DNA of 64,000 nt from Hydractinia symbiolongicarpus (GCF_029227915.1 NC_079886.1:5082001-5146000), one strand, 5' to 3'. Numbered from the stretch's first letter, positions 28,616 to 41,575 are shown. The notes: generated by a model not told the origin, from the sequence alone. Program-made: numbers and translations.

Positions 28616-29871
28616 TCCATGGAGCTAGTTCAGATGCAAAAACCGAGAAATAACCATAACAGAACAACCGTAATTCTTAAAAATTTGACAAAATGAAATT
28701 TAGTAAACTATATTTGAGCAACAATAACCTAATGATTCCTTCCTTGTTTAGCGTACATTGGTTTTTTCTGTCAATTAAACTGCAGTGGAAAGGGGTGAAA
28801 AAGAAGCACTATTTTCTGTTTCGTTTCGCGCGAGGGAACGCGTGAAATTAAACGTGGCTGAAATTGAGAAAGTGCTAATGATCTGCTTCTCATGTTTTGT
28901 TGCAAGATGTTCACATTATAAATTATCAATGCCTGAGCGCAAAATATGAACAGCTTAGTCTTTATAATAATAGCCGCATCCTGCCTGTCTCTTCGCAACA
29001 TGGCATCTAGTTTTTTCAGATCCCTTTTTTACTGTCTTTGTTTTGACGCTCACGCGTAATAGACCAATCACGAGGCTCAATTTTTTTCTGATAACCAATA
29101 CAAGTTCATCGTGGCATTAACATGCCGACGGAGGAAACATGCTACATTTAGGATTGCTATCTTGGTTTGAAAGTGATGGTGTGAGGTTTGTAAGATTGGT
29201 TTTGATATTTTCTACGTACTTTGCATCTATAGGAATTTTTAAGGGAATCATCCTGCTTAAGCCAGCTAGCTCTAGCTAGCTTTATTCATTCCTATTTATA
29301 TTTATTTGGGGTGGTGGCTATCTAGATTTGCAAAAAGATATTGCGCTTATATGGATGTGCGACAATGCATACCTGTACTAAGCGCTCAGCGAAGTGTTAA
29401 CGACGCGCTCTTTTCTGTGTTACCACCCAAATGAAGTTGTACAGTTTTTTGGCGATAGGTATTACACCTATATGGATGGGTGTAACTGTACTAAGCCCTC
29501 AGCCCTGGAGTAAGATTTTTTTTGAACTTTTACACCGGAAACAGAATAATATTGTGTGTGCTTCACTCGATTTACGACACACTTCATGCCTGTATTAAAG
29601 CGCTTCACCTGAATGCGCCACACAATTCGCATAGCGTTTCGACGCCGAGTTCCGACGTCGACAGTTTTCTACAACGTACATTTTTTTCTTGCTTTGCATT
29701 GCGTGTCTTGGGTAACAATATGATTTACGACTATAACCCGCAGTAGTTTATGACCTGAAATGAAAAATCCCGATAAATTACAGTCAATCCTGCGCGGATT
29801 TTTACTAATCGGTAGGCTATCTACAGGAGAATATAACCGTCATCGCATACGGTTGCAGAAATATAGGGGTT

Positions 29872-30016
29872 TCATTCCGAAACGGATTCGGGGACGCAGG
29901 TTTGGAAAACCCAAATTGGTCCAAGGTGGTCCCTAGTTATCCACGCGGTAAAAAAATCATTGACGTCAGCACCTAGATTCCAAAAGAAACACAGAACTGG
30001 CGTATTATTATATAGA
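29872..30016 (-). mobile_element. Helitron-like element, 5' part, minus orientation
   Basis: On the minus strand it starts TCTATATAATAATACGCC right after the CTAG of the neighbouring copy, then carries GACGTCAATGATTTTT, TAACTAGGGACCACC and CCAATTTGGGTT, the same core as at 10370-10480. The downstream limit is not defined. Confidence 0.6.
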
Positions 30017-31264
30017 CTAGTCGATAAGGCCCGTAAAATTTTACACCAAATATCAAATGTCAAATCGCATTAAATCCTCCACACAAAACTTACACAAAAT
30101 AAGAAAGTCCAGCAATACTCACAAAACCGACAGTAAGAACACCGACAGTTACAACACCAACAGTCACAACGCGGATAATAACAATGTCAGAAATAACGCA
30201 TCTCAAACATGTTGGCCTGCAAGAGTTACATATTTTAAATATTGTCTTTCCCTTAAAAGCTTATACAAAAATATGATGATGATCCGTACTGCCCTTTACC
30301 AAATGTAATTTCAGTGCATACAGTCCATCCGTTTAGATTACAAAATATAAAAAACAAAAACAGTTTCAGTCAGAACATTAAGTATTTTTTTATCATCAGC
30401 AAATATTTATATATCCCTACAAAATTTTGTAAAATTCTCAAGAAAAACAAAACCGTGAAACCTGGAATTTTTTTCCACCAAATATGACATCAGATACAGT
30501 TAGTTCTCCCTAACAATAGCTTATATTACGAAATATGAAGACATCATCTTATACAACAGCTTACGGTGAAGTCCATTTCTACAAAAATTTGTTCTTTCAG
30601 TATATATTGCATGTGGTTTATTAACACAAAAATTTACACAAAACTTTAAAAAACAGCATTTTGCAAGACAAATGAACCAACGTAAACTTCCAATCGAATG
30701 TAAAAAAAACCTGTAAAAAACACTGGCATATTACATGTAGGCTAACAAACGTTTAACGGGATGTCAGAAACAAAACAATAAAAATAACCTAACACACACA
30801 CTTTAAATTCTATAAAATTCGTTCCACTTGTGATATTGTGACCTCCTTTGTAAAGTTCACAGGTAATGTGAAAAAATTATACTATATGGCCATAACAATG
30901 AGTCACACCAAGAAGAGATAGGTTAAAGCTAGCTAAGAAGCTTAACATTAGCTATCAGATAACAGTAGCTAAGACGTCGGCAAAGTCTCTAATAAAAGTA
31001 CAGAAAATTATTTTTTCGAAATTTGTATACCCGTTGCCCTCATGTTATAGCTCTTGAACCGCTGATAAAGAAAATGTATAGGATCATGTACTTTTGACCA
31101 ACGGTTACGGGAATATTATGCTTTAAAGGTTTTTTGATGACGTCATAAATCCGTTTATTCCAAAACGGATTTGGGAACCAAGTTTGGGAACTTACCCAAA
31201 TTGGTCCCAGGTGGTCCCTAGTTACCCACGCATGTGTAAATATACGACACAGCTGGTAAATCAC
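30017..31264 (-). mobile_element. Helitron-like element with tandem units, minus orientation, head-to-tail with the next copy
   Basis: On the minus strand the core (TAACTAGGGACCACC, CCAATTTGGGTAAG) is at 31150-31240, followed by a segment matching 10490-10580, then diverged units with TTTTGTGTAAGTTTTG, and the end GTAAAATTTTAC, spacer, ATCGACTAG (30017-30020 for CTAG) and T. The T is the first base of the next element. A 12-bp minisatellite (ACACCGACAGTTACA type) at about 30125-30180 lies inside. Confidence 0.6.
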
Positions 31265-31364
31265 TGCTGATAATCCGAAAGGGAGCCTTTCAGAATTCTT
31301 TACTTAAGGCATCTCATAGTGTCTTATCTTGCATTGAAACTGATAAAAATATTTATGATGTTAT

Positions 31365-31870
31365 GGTAAATAAACGAAGGAACGATTAAATAAACGAAGG
31401 AACGATTAAATAAACAAAGGAATAAATAAATAAATAAACGAATAAATAAACGAATAAATAAGTAAGGGAATATACTGAATAAAATAATAAAAAAAACAAA
31501 TGAATGAATAAATAAACGAATAAATAAATAAACGAACGAATAAATAAATAAACGAATATACTGAATAAACCAATGACAGAACAAACCAGACAGAATAGAC
31601 CAATGACAATAAACCAATGACAACTAATTAACGAATGAAAGAACGAATAAATTAATCGAACGAATGAAAATGAGTAGACGAATGAACGTATAAACGAATG
31701 AATAAATGAATGAACAAATTAATAAATTAATGAAAAAATTAATGAATAAATGAATGAATTAATGAATGAATGAATGAATGAATGAATGAATGAATAAAGA
31801 AACGAATAAACGGATGAATGAATAAACGAATAAATTGGCGAATGAACGGATAAATAAATGAATTATTGAA
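31365..31870. repeat. AATA/AACGA/AATGA low-complexity tetranucleotide-type repeat
   Basis: About 500 bp of imperfect AATAAATAAACGA and TGAATGAATGAA repeats. The reverse-strand frames it produces (Phe/Tyr/Leu/Ile/Ser-rich) are artefacts of the repeat. Confidence 0.95.
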
Positions 31871-32979
31871 TCAGTAGTTTTTTGTGTGCCACGTCGACGG
31901 AAAAATTACATCGAGAAAAAAGATATAAAAAACCTATTCTCGAGTGACTTTCGTCATGTTACTGCTGTAGTACAACTCTAACCCAAACTATTGAAGCCGT
32001 TAATTTCAAGATTTCATATTTTCCATGGGAGGCAAATTGAGAATATTATGGCTATGTAAACGTCCCTGCGTCTTTCTGAAAGCGAGTGCCTGGTATCGTG
32101 ATGTCTCTGAACCTAATACTCAGCAACTCTGAGATTCGAAAGTAACCAGGCCATCTTCGAATGCCATATAAACAAAGAGATGAATTGAAGAAAAGAAATT
32201 CATTAAGATAACGACATTATCTGATACCGTAAATTGCGGGTCTGCAGGCAAGGTTTTCATCCCGTTTTTGTTCTTGCACCACTGGAATCTGGTGTTTACG
32301 GTCTAGTGATCCTCCGTCAAGGAGTACAGCTCATTTTTTACGGCTCAAATGCCCTTCGTCAAAGAGGATAAATTTTTGTCACACGGCCTTCTTTGTCACG
32401 GAGTCTATTTAATTTCGTTGTTTAAGTACAGATATATAAACCATTCGCATAGATCGACGGCCAATAATACGTGCAATTAAACTTCCCGAAGAGTTACTGC
32501 CAGCAATTCTCTAGAAATATGTAATCCAATAGCAATTTCTTGTTTAACATAGTTTTTGTTTGGACTTTAGCACGATCTTGTCCACAACTGGACCTCATTG
32601 TATGTAGGCGCTTCTTTCTATTTCACTTGTTGAGCTTCTTCTTCCACGGTAAAGATCGCCTTTTTGGTTGAGTTGTCATTCGTTTTTAAACTGTATGCAG
32701 GTTCAGCAACTTCATTCTAGGAAAACAATGAGTTTTAAAATAATTAGATGCCCGTTTAAAAATTTAATTTTTCAGCAATCGCAATACAAAGCACACGCGC
32801 ACGCGCACTTTGTTCTCCTTGTTTGATCGACGCAAAAGAACCCCTAATGTAAAGTTAATCATTAAAGTTACTGACTTGGTAATCATCTACACTAGTTTTG
32901 AGTTTTTAGGAAAATTGGAGCAAGTAGAAATGTGAGTTACTCACCTCTACGAGTATTGCCAACGAGTATTGCCATGTTA
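31871..32979. other. Stretch with no supported gene
   Basis: A mixed-composition segment at 32050-32150 contains short open frames (for example CKRPCVFLKASAWYRDVSEP on the plus strand) and AAGATGGCC on the minus strand, but nothing chains into a gene. The rest shows no feature. Confidence 0.4.
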
Positions 32980-33190
32980 CTTCATATGTTGACGCTCATC
33001 TCAATTTTTTTGTAGAACAATTTTTGGATGCGTCTATTTCGAAACGAATTTGGGGACCCAGGTTTGGGAAACTTACCCAAATTGGTCCTAAGTGATCCTG
33101 GTGAACAATCATTGACGTCACCACCTTGTCTCCAAGTTATTTGGACTCAAAGTTTTATATGCACTGTAATGGCTTCATTAATTTATTATA
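32980..33190 (-). mobile_element. Helitron-like core fragment, minus orientation
   Basis: Matches the core at 10325-10480 on the opposite strand: GCCATTACAGTGCAT, GGTGGTGACGTCAA, CCAATTTGGGTAAG, CCCAAACCTGGGTCCCC. Neither terminus was identified. Confidence 0.6.
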
Positions 33191-33600
33191 GGATATTGGT
33201 GTTAAATTAAATATTACTTAAATTCTAATTCCTCAAAACAAAGCAGAATCAAATTTATTACATCGAAGAATGGCGACCTACCCGTTCGAAAGGTTTAAAA
33301 CAAGTCGATTGACCAGTTATTGTAAAAATGTCATCATTTGTATTATTTTATATTGGCTTTTTCAAGAATCATCAGCTATGTAAAATTTTCATCCCTTGTT
33401 ATTTTTCTTCTTATCGACGACGGTTTCATTCGATGGAAATTTCACGAATTATCAGCTTGGTTAAAGCTTTATCCGTAGTTATATTTCTTTATATCGACGA
33501 CGTTTTCCTTCGTATTTGTATGCAAACTTCACTATTCTGTTCTTCAAACTTCAGCTATTTGAAACCTGATTGAGGATCAAAGGTACTATGATGCTCTCAC
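33191..33600. other. Stretch with no recognised gene
   Basis: Contains a plus-strand frame (33328-33573) without recognisable features. Its two CGACGA...TTTCCTTCG-like segments suggest a small internal duplication. Confidence 0.4.
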
Positions 33601-33720
33601 ATTATTTTCCAATTTTTGAATTATAATTTAAAATTATTATGTAATCTAGCCAGCGGTACTAACCAACATCCCACTAGATACTGGGTTGAACCTTTCCGCG
33701 CTGGCTAGATTCTTCGAATA
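33601..33720. repeat. Stem-loop cassette, copy 1
   Basis: TCTAGCCAGCG at 33645-33655 pairs perfectly with CGCTGGCTAGA at 33699-33709. The 43-nt loop holds CCCACTAGATACTGGG, which can form an inner hairpin. Conserved flanks: ATTATTTTCCAATTTT before and TTCG-A-ATTTCGCTGAATTTTTTATT after. Related cassettes lie at 34065-34200 and 38610-38710. Confidence 0.8.
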
Positions 33721-34064
33721 TTTCGCTGAATTTTTTATTAAGACTATCAAAAACAGCTATCTACAAAAAAAGTTATCTACAAAAAATGTTTGCAAAGAAC
33801 TCGTTTTGGAGTTTCAAAAAAGCCAGAAGTATCACTTTACTTAATTTCAATTTAATTAGAACAAATTACACATATGTTAAACTCCGTCACCACCACCACC
33901 AACAGTTTCGAATTAAAATATAAAATTTCATAGATGTATAGCAACACAGCCACAAGCACAAAAATTATAAGAGCAAATTAATAGTATTCTAAGTCATACT
34001 TTCTTGTTAGATTGAAAATGTTTAATATATTTTCGTGCGATGCTTTGTTTACTATTCCAACATT

Positions 34065-34200
34065 ATTTTCCAATTTTGGCATAATATTTTAGAATTAATA
34101 GGTAATCTAGCCAGCAGTACTAACCAAGATCCCAGTAACCACTGGGTTGAACCTTTCCACGCTGGTTAGTAGCTTCGATAATCTCGCTGATTTTTTTATT
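34065..34200. repeat. Stem-loop cassette, copy 2
   Basis: CTAGCCAGC at 34107-34115 pairs with GCTGGTTAG at 34161-34169 (one G-T pair). The inner hairpin CCCAGT-AACC-ACTGGG is perfect in this copy. Where copy 1 has CCCACTAGATACTGGG, this one has a compensated six-pair stem, suggesting the fold matters or the sequence spread as a palindrome. Confidence 0.8.
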
Positions 34201-34379
34201 ATTCTAATTGACAAAATAGTAATACAATGAGACATTTTCTTTAACAATTCGAAAACAATTTAATTAAGAATTACGAAAACTTGTATAGATTTTAAGCACT
34301 GCAATCTCCAGCACAAAATTATAAGAAGCCAATTAATTCTACTCGAGGTAAAATTTTGTTTCAAAATTTGATATTATTT

Positions 34380-37300
34380 CTGACCACCACCACCACAATG
34401 TTCTAATTATCAAAGTACAAATTCATGGATATATTTTAATTCAACATCTGAAAACAATTTATTCTAGAATTTGGAAAACTTGCATTGATGTTAAGCACCA
34501 CAACCACCGGCGCAATATTATAATAAGCCAATTAATTTTACGCTAGGTAAAATTCTTTTTTAAAAAAATTTGAAATGATTTCTTTGATTATAGAAATGAA
34601 TCAATAAACACAATGTTAAGCACCACCACCACCATCAAAATTTTCATATTAGCAAAGTAGAAATTCATTGAGATATTTCAGTTCAACATCTGAATACAAC
34701 TTAATTGCAAAATAAGAAAACTTGCATAGATGTTAAGCACTGCAATCACCAGCACAAAATCATAAGTATCGAAATAATTTTATTCTAGGTAAAATTTTGT
34801 TTCACAATTTGATATTATTTCTGTGATTTTAAAATTGAATAAATCAATGCATATCTGAAAACAATTTATTCTAGAATTAGGAAAACTTGCATAGAGGTTA
34901 AGCACTGCTATCACCAGCACAAAATTGTAAGAATTGAAATAATTTAATTCAAGGTAAAATTTTGTTTCAAAATTTGATATTATTTCACTGATTTTAAAAT
35001 TGAATAAATCAATGCATATGTTAAGCACCACCACCACCACCACAATGTTCTAATTATCAAAGTACAAATTCATGGATATATTTTAATTCAACATCTGAAA
35101 ACAATTTATTCTAGAATTAGGAAAACTTGCATTGATGTTAAGCACCACAACCACCGGCGCAATATTATAATAAGCCAATTAATTTTACGCTAGGTAAAAT
35201 TCTTTTTTAAAAATGTGAAATGATTTCTTTGATTTTAAAATTGAATCAATAAACACAGTGTTAAGCACCACCACCACCACCAAAATTTTCATATTAGCAA
35301 AGTAGAAATTCATTGAGATAATTCAGTTCAACATCTGAATACAACTTAATTGCGAAATAAAATTCATGAATATATTATAATTCAACATCTGAGAACAATT
35401 TATTCTAGAATTAGGAAGACTTGCATTGATGTTAAGCACCACAAGCACCGGCGCAATATTATAATAAGTCAAATGATTTCTTTGATTTTAAAATTGAATC
35501 AATAAACCCAATGTTAAGCACCACCACCACCACCAAAATTTTCATATTAGCAAAGTAGAAATTCATTGAGATATTTCAGTTCAACATCTGAATACAACTT
35601 AATTGCGAAATAAGAAAACTTGCATAGATGTTAAGCACTGCAATCACCAGCACAAAATCATAAGTATCGAAATAATTTTATTCTAGGTAAAATTTTGTTT
35701 CACAATTTGATATTATTTCTGACCACCACCACCACAATGTTCTAATTATCAAAGTACAAATTCATGGATATATTTTAATTCAACATCTGAAAACAATTTA
35801 TTCTAGAATTAGGAAAACTTGCATTGATGTTAAGCACCACAACCACCGGCGCAATATTATAATAAGCCAATTAATTTTACGCTAGGTAAAATTCTTTTTT
35901 AAAAAAATTTGAAATGATTTCTTTGATTATAGAAATGAATCAATAAACACAATGTTAAGCACCACCACCACCATCAAAATTTTCATATTAGCAAAGTAGA
36001 AATTCATTGAGATATTTCAGTTCAACATCTGAATACAACTTAATTGCAAAATAAGAAAACTTGCATAGATGTTAAGCACTGCAATCACCAGCACAAAATC
36101 ATAAGTATCGAAATAATTTTATTCTAGGTAAAATTTTGTTTCACAATTTGATATTATTTCTGTGATTTTAAAATTGAATAAATCAATGCATATCTGAAAA
36201 CAATTTATTCTAGAATTAGGAAAACTTGCATAGAGGTTAAGCACTGCTATCACCAGCACAAAATTGTAAGAATTGAAATAATTTAATTCAAGGTAAAATT
36301 TTGTTTCAAAATTTGATATTATTTCACTGATTTTAAAATTGAATAAATCAATGCATATGTTAAGCACCACCACCACCACCAAAATTTTCATATTAGCAAA
36401 GTAGAAATTCATTGAGATAATTCAGTTCAACATCTGAATACAACTTAATTGCGAAATAAAATTCATGAATATATTATAATTCAACATCTGAGAACAATTT
36501 ATTCTAGAATTAGGAAGACTTGCATTGATGTTAAGCACCACAAGCACCGGCGCAATATTATAATAAGTCAAATGATTTCTTTGATTTTAAAATTGAATCA
36601 ATAAACCCAATGTTAAGCACCACCACCACCACCAAAATTTTCATATTAGCAAAGTAGAAATTCATTGAGATATTTCAGTTCAACATCTGAATACAACTTA
36701 ATTGCGAAATAAGAAAACTTGCATAGATGTTAAGCACTGCAATCACCAGCACAAAATCATAAGTATCGAAATAATTTTATTCTAGGTAAAATTTTGTTTC
36801 ACAATTTGATATTATTTCTGACCACCACCACCACAATGTTCTAATTATCAAAGTACAAATTCATGGATATATTTTAATTCAACATCTGAAAACAATTTAT
36901 TCTAGAATTAGGAAAACTTGCATTGATGTTAAGCACCACAACCACCGGCGCAATATTATAATAAGCCAATTAATTTTACGCTAGGTAAAATTCTTTTTTA
37001 AAAATGTGAAATGATTTCTTTGATTTTAAAATTGAATCAATAAACACAGTGTTAAGCACCACCACCACCACCAAAATTTTCATATTAGCAAAGTAGAAAT
37101 TCATTGAGATAATTCAGTTCAACATCTGAATACAACTTAATTGCGAAATAAAATTCATGAATATATTTTAATTCAACATCTGAGAACAATTTATTCTAGA
37201 ATTAGGAAGACTTGCATTGATGTTAAGCACCACAAGCACCGGCGCAATATTATAATAAGCCAAATGATTTCTTTGATTTTAAAATTGAATCAATAAACCC

Positions 37301-37740
37301 AATGTTAAGCACCACCACCACCACCAAAATTTTCATATTAGCAAAGTAGAAATTCATTGAGATATTTCAGTTCAACATCTGAATGCAACTTAATTGCGAA
37401 ATAAGAAAACTTGCATAGATGTTAAGCACTGCAATCACCAGCACAAAATCATAAGTATCGAAATAATTTTATTCTAGGTAAAATTTTGTTTCACAATTTG
37501 ATATTATTTCTGTGATTTTAAAATTGAATAAATCAATGCATATCTGAAAACAATTTATTCTAGAATTAGGAAAACTTGCATAGAGGTTAAGCACTGCTAT
37601 CAGCAGCACAAAATTGTAAGAATCGAAATAATTTTCTTCGAGGTAAAATTTTGTTTCAAAATTTGATATTATTTCACTGATTTTAAAATTGAATAAATCA
37701 ATGCATGTTAAGCCCCACCACCACAATGTACTAATTAGCA
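34380..37740. repeat. Higher-order satellite with CACCACCACCAC boxes
   Basis: Basic units of about 110-260 bp each start near TTAAGCACCACCACCACC or TTAAGCACTGCAATCACC and contain TTCAACATCTGAAAACAA, GAAAACTTGCAT and TAGGTAAAATT. Blocks recur at about 1.34-1.35 kb: the same minus-strand peptide frame appears at 34780-35043, 36119-36412 and 37469-37741, and GACCACCACCACCACAATGT recurs at about 34381, 35721 and 36819. The peptide frames (VLNICIDLFNFKI type) simply track the repeat and should not be called genes. Confidence 0.95.
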
Positions 37741-38609
37741 AAGTAGAAATTCATTGAAATATTTTTCTTCAACATCTGAAAAAAAATTAATTGCGCAATG
37801 CGAAAACTTGCATTGATATTAACACTGCAACTACCGGCACAAAATTATAATAAGCAAATCGTTCATATTTTAAGTGATGTTTTGTGATTGTTTGTGGTAG
37901 ATTCGGATAATTTTCGGATTTTTAAGTTTCATAACATAACACATATTTTAAGCACCACCAGCGCCACTGCAAAGCAGTAATTCATTAAGATATTTAATTC
38001 CACATCTGAAAACAATTCATTCTAGAATTACAAAAAATTGCATTGATGTATAGCACTAAAACGAATGGCACAAAATTATAAAAAGGAAATCATTAGTATT
38101 TTACGTGAAGTTGTAGCTATTTCCAAGTTTAATGTATATTCCTTGACTTCAGAATTAGATGAATTAAGACATGTTACGCACCGTTGCCGGCACTACCACA
38201 ATCTTCCGAGATATTTATTACCGGACTAAGTACTATAAATGTGTTGCTAATCTTAGATCATTTCATTGATTTTAGAATTAGATAATATGGAATATGTTTT
38301 GAGCGCATAAAATATTCAAATATTTTGTTTTATAATCGGAAGAAAATATGTTGTGGAATCCAAATTATACGTAACATTTTTTTTGACTTTTAAATTTGAT
38401 AAAAGTAGTGTGTTTTGAAAAGGATGGGTTGACCTAGCTTGTATTCCGCATTTTTTCAGAGAAAAGAACCATTCTGTTTGGAAAGCCGATTTTTGGCCTG
38501 ATTCGGTATCTCCAATCACAGATAAACCTTCGGTGCTACACCACCATCAGCGAAAATTTTTAATTAGCAAGTTAGTGGATCTAATGTGGTATTTTGTTTA
38601 CTAAACTCA
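37741..38609. repeat. Diverged edge of the higher-order satellite
   Basis: Decayed versions of the units continue (TTAACACTGCAACTACCGG near 37818, TTTTAAGCACCACCAGCGCC near 37948, TAGCACTAAAACGAATGGC near 38050, TACGCACCGTTGCCGGCACT near 38174) until the third stem-loop cassette. No gene. Confidence 0.6.
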
Positions 38610-38710
38610 GGTGTTTTTTCCGAATTTGGAGTTGTGTTTTGGAATTAGTATGTAAATGCTAACCAACATCCGAGTAAATACTGTGTTTCCACGCTGGCTA
38701 AAAAATTATG
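38610..38710. repeat. Stem-loop cassette, copy 3 (left arm lost)
   Basis: CTAACCAACATCCGAGTAAATACTG and TTTCCACGCTGGCTA match copies 1 and 2, but the left CTAGCCAGC arm is missing, so the outer stem cannot form. It marks the far side of the satellite block. Confidence 0.7.
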
Positions 38711-39465
38711 GCTAATTAAAAAAAATTACTTCTGCATCGCTTGGCAAAGTAGTAATGTGAAAAGCAGTTTGTAGGCGCTTTTTTAGAATGGCCAAACAAT
38801 ACAACTTTGCCAGGACTAAATAGGTCTTAAACAATCGACTGGGCATGCTGACATCAAGAAAAATTAGTGCCGTTTAAGATTTTGGATCCAGTAAAATAGC
38901 CTAACATCCTAGTTCTAAGTTAGCTGAAGCTCGAAGTACGTGTTACTTACATAAAAATGGCTTCTTAATTGCTTGCGGTCAGGAAATTGATTATTTTTTT
39001 CTCCTTTCCACATTTCCGTGATTTTAACTTCACAACTTCCGATGGTTTTCCCAATAGGAGTATTAAAATGTAACTAACAGCAACGACGAAATTTATCGCA
39101 TACTTGCAACTACTCTGAAGCTTTTTGACCTAAAATTGATAAAAGAATAAGAAATAGAGGCAATAAATATAGAACATGTTGGGCAGATGTAAAAAGGGTA
39201 TTGGAATTATTTTGTATGAAACTAAATTTAGTTTTTTAAGTTTCTTATGAGCTTGATATGGTTTACAGGTAATGATATTGATTTCGTATCTTACCTTCTG
39301 CTGATGCTGTCACGATTATTTTGATGAGATAAGGTCTAAATAAATAGTTTGATTTGAAACTTTCTTCCTTTAGCTAAATACGTCAGATTGATAAACAAAG
39401 AGAATACTTACGTCCTGATAGCGCAATGTAGTCTTCCGTATTCAATATCTGCTCACGGCTATGTG
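38711..39465. other. Stretch with no recognised gene
   Basis: No feature supported. Confidence 0.4.
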
Positions 39466-39745
39466 ATACAATTATCGACTTTCACTTGCTAAACAGCAAA
39501 ATCGCTTCCAATTTCGCGTTCAAACCAATCTTGCAAAATTAAACGAGGCCTAATTTACCCATTTGGATCATATGCCAACAATTCCGTACATTTATCGACT
39601 TTCGGTTGACAGACAACAAAATTGATTTCCATTTTACCTTCAAACCAAGCTTTTAAAATCGTACTTGGACTAAATTATTCATTGATGATATACTCACAAC
39701 TCCGTACAATTATCGACTTTCGTACAAAATTGATTTCCAAATTAG
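39466..39745. repeat. ~122-bp tandem repeat, two and a fraction units
   Basis: ATTATCGACTTTC recurs at about 39470, 39591 and 39711, followed by ACAAAATTGATTTCCA-like sequence and TTCAAACCAA-CTT. Confidence 0.85.
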
Positions 39746-41440
39746 AATTTTATAAAACATAGTAACATCATAAAGTATATGCTATCTAATAAAATTTCAT
39801 TTATACAATTAATAACCCTTTAAATAGTAGGCTTTATGATATCTTGGATTGTAACAATAAGAATTTATAAAATAGTGGCATGTCATTTAGACAATGAAAC
39901 ATGCCTTCTAGTTGTAGAGAAGATAATCAACATTAAATAAGTATTTTTGTTAACTGCTCAAATATATAAAAAGGTGGCTGTACCGGTATCTGTATTTTTT
40001 TAAAAACATATTCAATCAAATTCTTCCCAATTGTAATTTCCTTAAGTAATTTAGGGAATTCTTAGAAGAATAAGAAAATTATTCATTTCTACATCATTTG
40101 TACGTATGAATCAAAACCAGGAAAAGATGTAATGAAATGATGGATGACAAATTCATTAAAGCCGAAACTACACTTCAAACTAACTCTCTCAATGCACTAT
40201 GTATATATTTTACTAAATATAGTCTAGTTCTTTTCGTCCATAACAAGATGCTATCAATTCTCTACTATGACTTACACGTAAAAGTTAACAAAAGAGGAAA
40301 ATATCGCGTCGTGTTTCTCATGTTGTCTGCAGAACAATTTGCGTAAGAGGCATTTCCAATAGCTTATGATATCGCATATTTGCAGCAAAAAATAAACCAG
40401 AAGCAAAATAATACACTTTTAAAAATGATTCAGTCAATGCGTAATTAAAAGTATACAAACAAATGTCTGCATTCACAGTATTTCTGCATTGACAGATTTC
40501 CATTTCAAAAAACAAAACAATTTATTTGTTAAAATAAATAAAACGTTGGAAACAGTAAATAGCTACAATTACATGATTTGATGCAAAAATATTAGCACTT
40601 GTACAATAAAGATACTAGCACTTTGTACAATCAAAATCATAACATCTCTTCTCAAAAACACATTGTCTTTTCTGGAAACTATTGAAATTGTAATCTTCTT
40701 CACAAATTGTTGGAAATAACCATTAGTTTCTTCTTGTCGTTTCATGTTTCTTCTTCGGCCTATAATTATAAACATGCATCAGAAGTTTACGGCATTTTCA
40801 CTGTCAACAAATTATATTTAATTCTTTGACTAAAATAAAAACACAAATAAAGAGTATATTTCTATAATCCTTCAAAAACTTTACTTAGTAAATTTTAAAA
40901 TTTGTTTTGTGGAAAATATTTTTAATAGATGTAGACAGAAACTCACCAAGTAAACTCGAGTAATTTACACGTTATTAAAAAATCTGGATAGCCTAACCTT
41001 AGATCTAAATAGGTAAGAATCGTTTTTCCTTACCTACAAGATTATGTTTTTTGGTTACCCAACATTAACTAAATCACATAATCAACGATGATCGAAAACT
41101 CGCCATTTATATTTATTGATCCACTCTTTATATGTTTAGGATTGTTTATACCTCTTTGACTATCACATTCGTTTATTTTGAGATCAAGATGAAGTCAAAT
41201 TACCGTAACAGCCGTGTGCAATTTTTGTTCAATAATTGCAATGATACCACGTACTCTGACAAAGAAACAAAATACATTGACAGGTTGCACCACAGCTAGT
41301 TACTACTCAAGAGTAGATTGTTTCTTGTTACGTTGAGTTGAGATAAGCATAGGATTGATATATTTGGCAATTGTCTAATTATGCGGTTGCTGTGTTTGTA
41401 AACTCAAATAAAAGATCTATATGCACTAGAACTCATGCAG
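39746..41440. other. Stretch with no recognised gene
   Basis: Strongly AT-rich. Three frames of 65-69 codons occur on opposite strands (40137-40775); none has motifs or splice context. Confidence 0.45.
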
Positions 41441-41444
41441 GTCT

Positions 41445-41575
41445 AACATTGGCCTTTTGGTAGAGCGTTTGCCTTCAGTGGGGAAGGCATTGGGTTCAGA
41501 CTCCAGCCGAGCCATGGCAAAGAATATAAAGGTGCGAATTGATTTATTCTGCTTAACGTTCAGCATGAAAATAGT
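41445..41575 (+). mobile_element. tRNA-derived SINE (head and body start)
   Basis: TTGGTAGAGCG resembles a Pol III A box, TGCCTTC...GAAGGCA forms an anticodon-type stem, and GGGTTCAGACTCC resembles a B box with one extra base. GCCATGGCAAAGAATATAAA and TCTGCTTAACGTTCAGCAT after the head look like the body of a metazoan tRNA-SINE. The degenerate B box and absent acceptor closure argue against a functional tRNA. Confidence 0.6.

Larger units (their letters stand above)
27544..29871. other. Stretch without a firm gene, but with exon-like signals
   Basis: This part is less AT-rich than its surroundings. On the minus strand there are several good splice-site matches: AAAACG then GTGAGT near 27975, TTACATTCAG near 28022, CTCTTTGCAG near 27770, and ATATTTAG near 28222. 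I could not chain them into one open frame. Open frames near 27563-27771, 28771-29001 (minus) and 29522-29746 (plus) are unrecognised. Related TGGATG...GTACTAAGC...CTCAGC segments at about 29350 and 29475 are a small duplication. Confidence 0.4.

Noticed and set aside
31324-31623. Phe/Tyr/Leu-rich minus-strand frames
   Set aside because: Translation of AATA/AACGA low-complexity repeat.
33640-33715. Hammerhead ribozyme in the stem-loop cassette
   Set aside because: The conserved CTGATGA and GAAA core elements in the required order are absent on both strands.
34780-37741. Three similar 87-97-codon minus-strand frames suggesting a gene family
   Set aside because: They are copies of a satellite unit spaced by its period; composition is that of AT-rich repeat and similarity extends equally outside the frames.
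41450-41525. Functional tRNA gene
   Set aside because: A-box and anticodon-like stem are present, but the B box has an extra base, no acceptor stem closes, and a SINE-like body follows.
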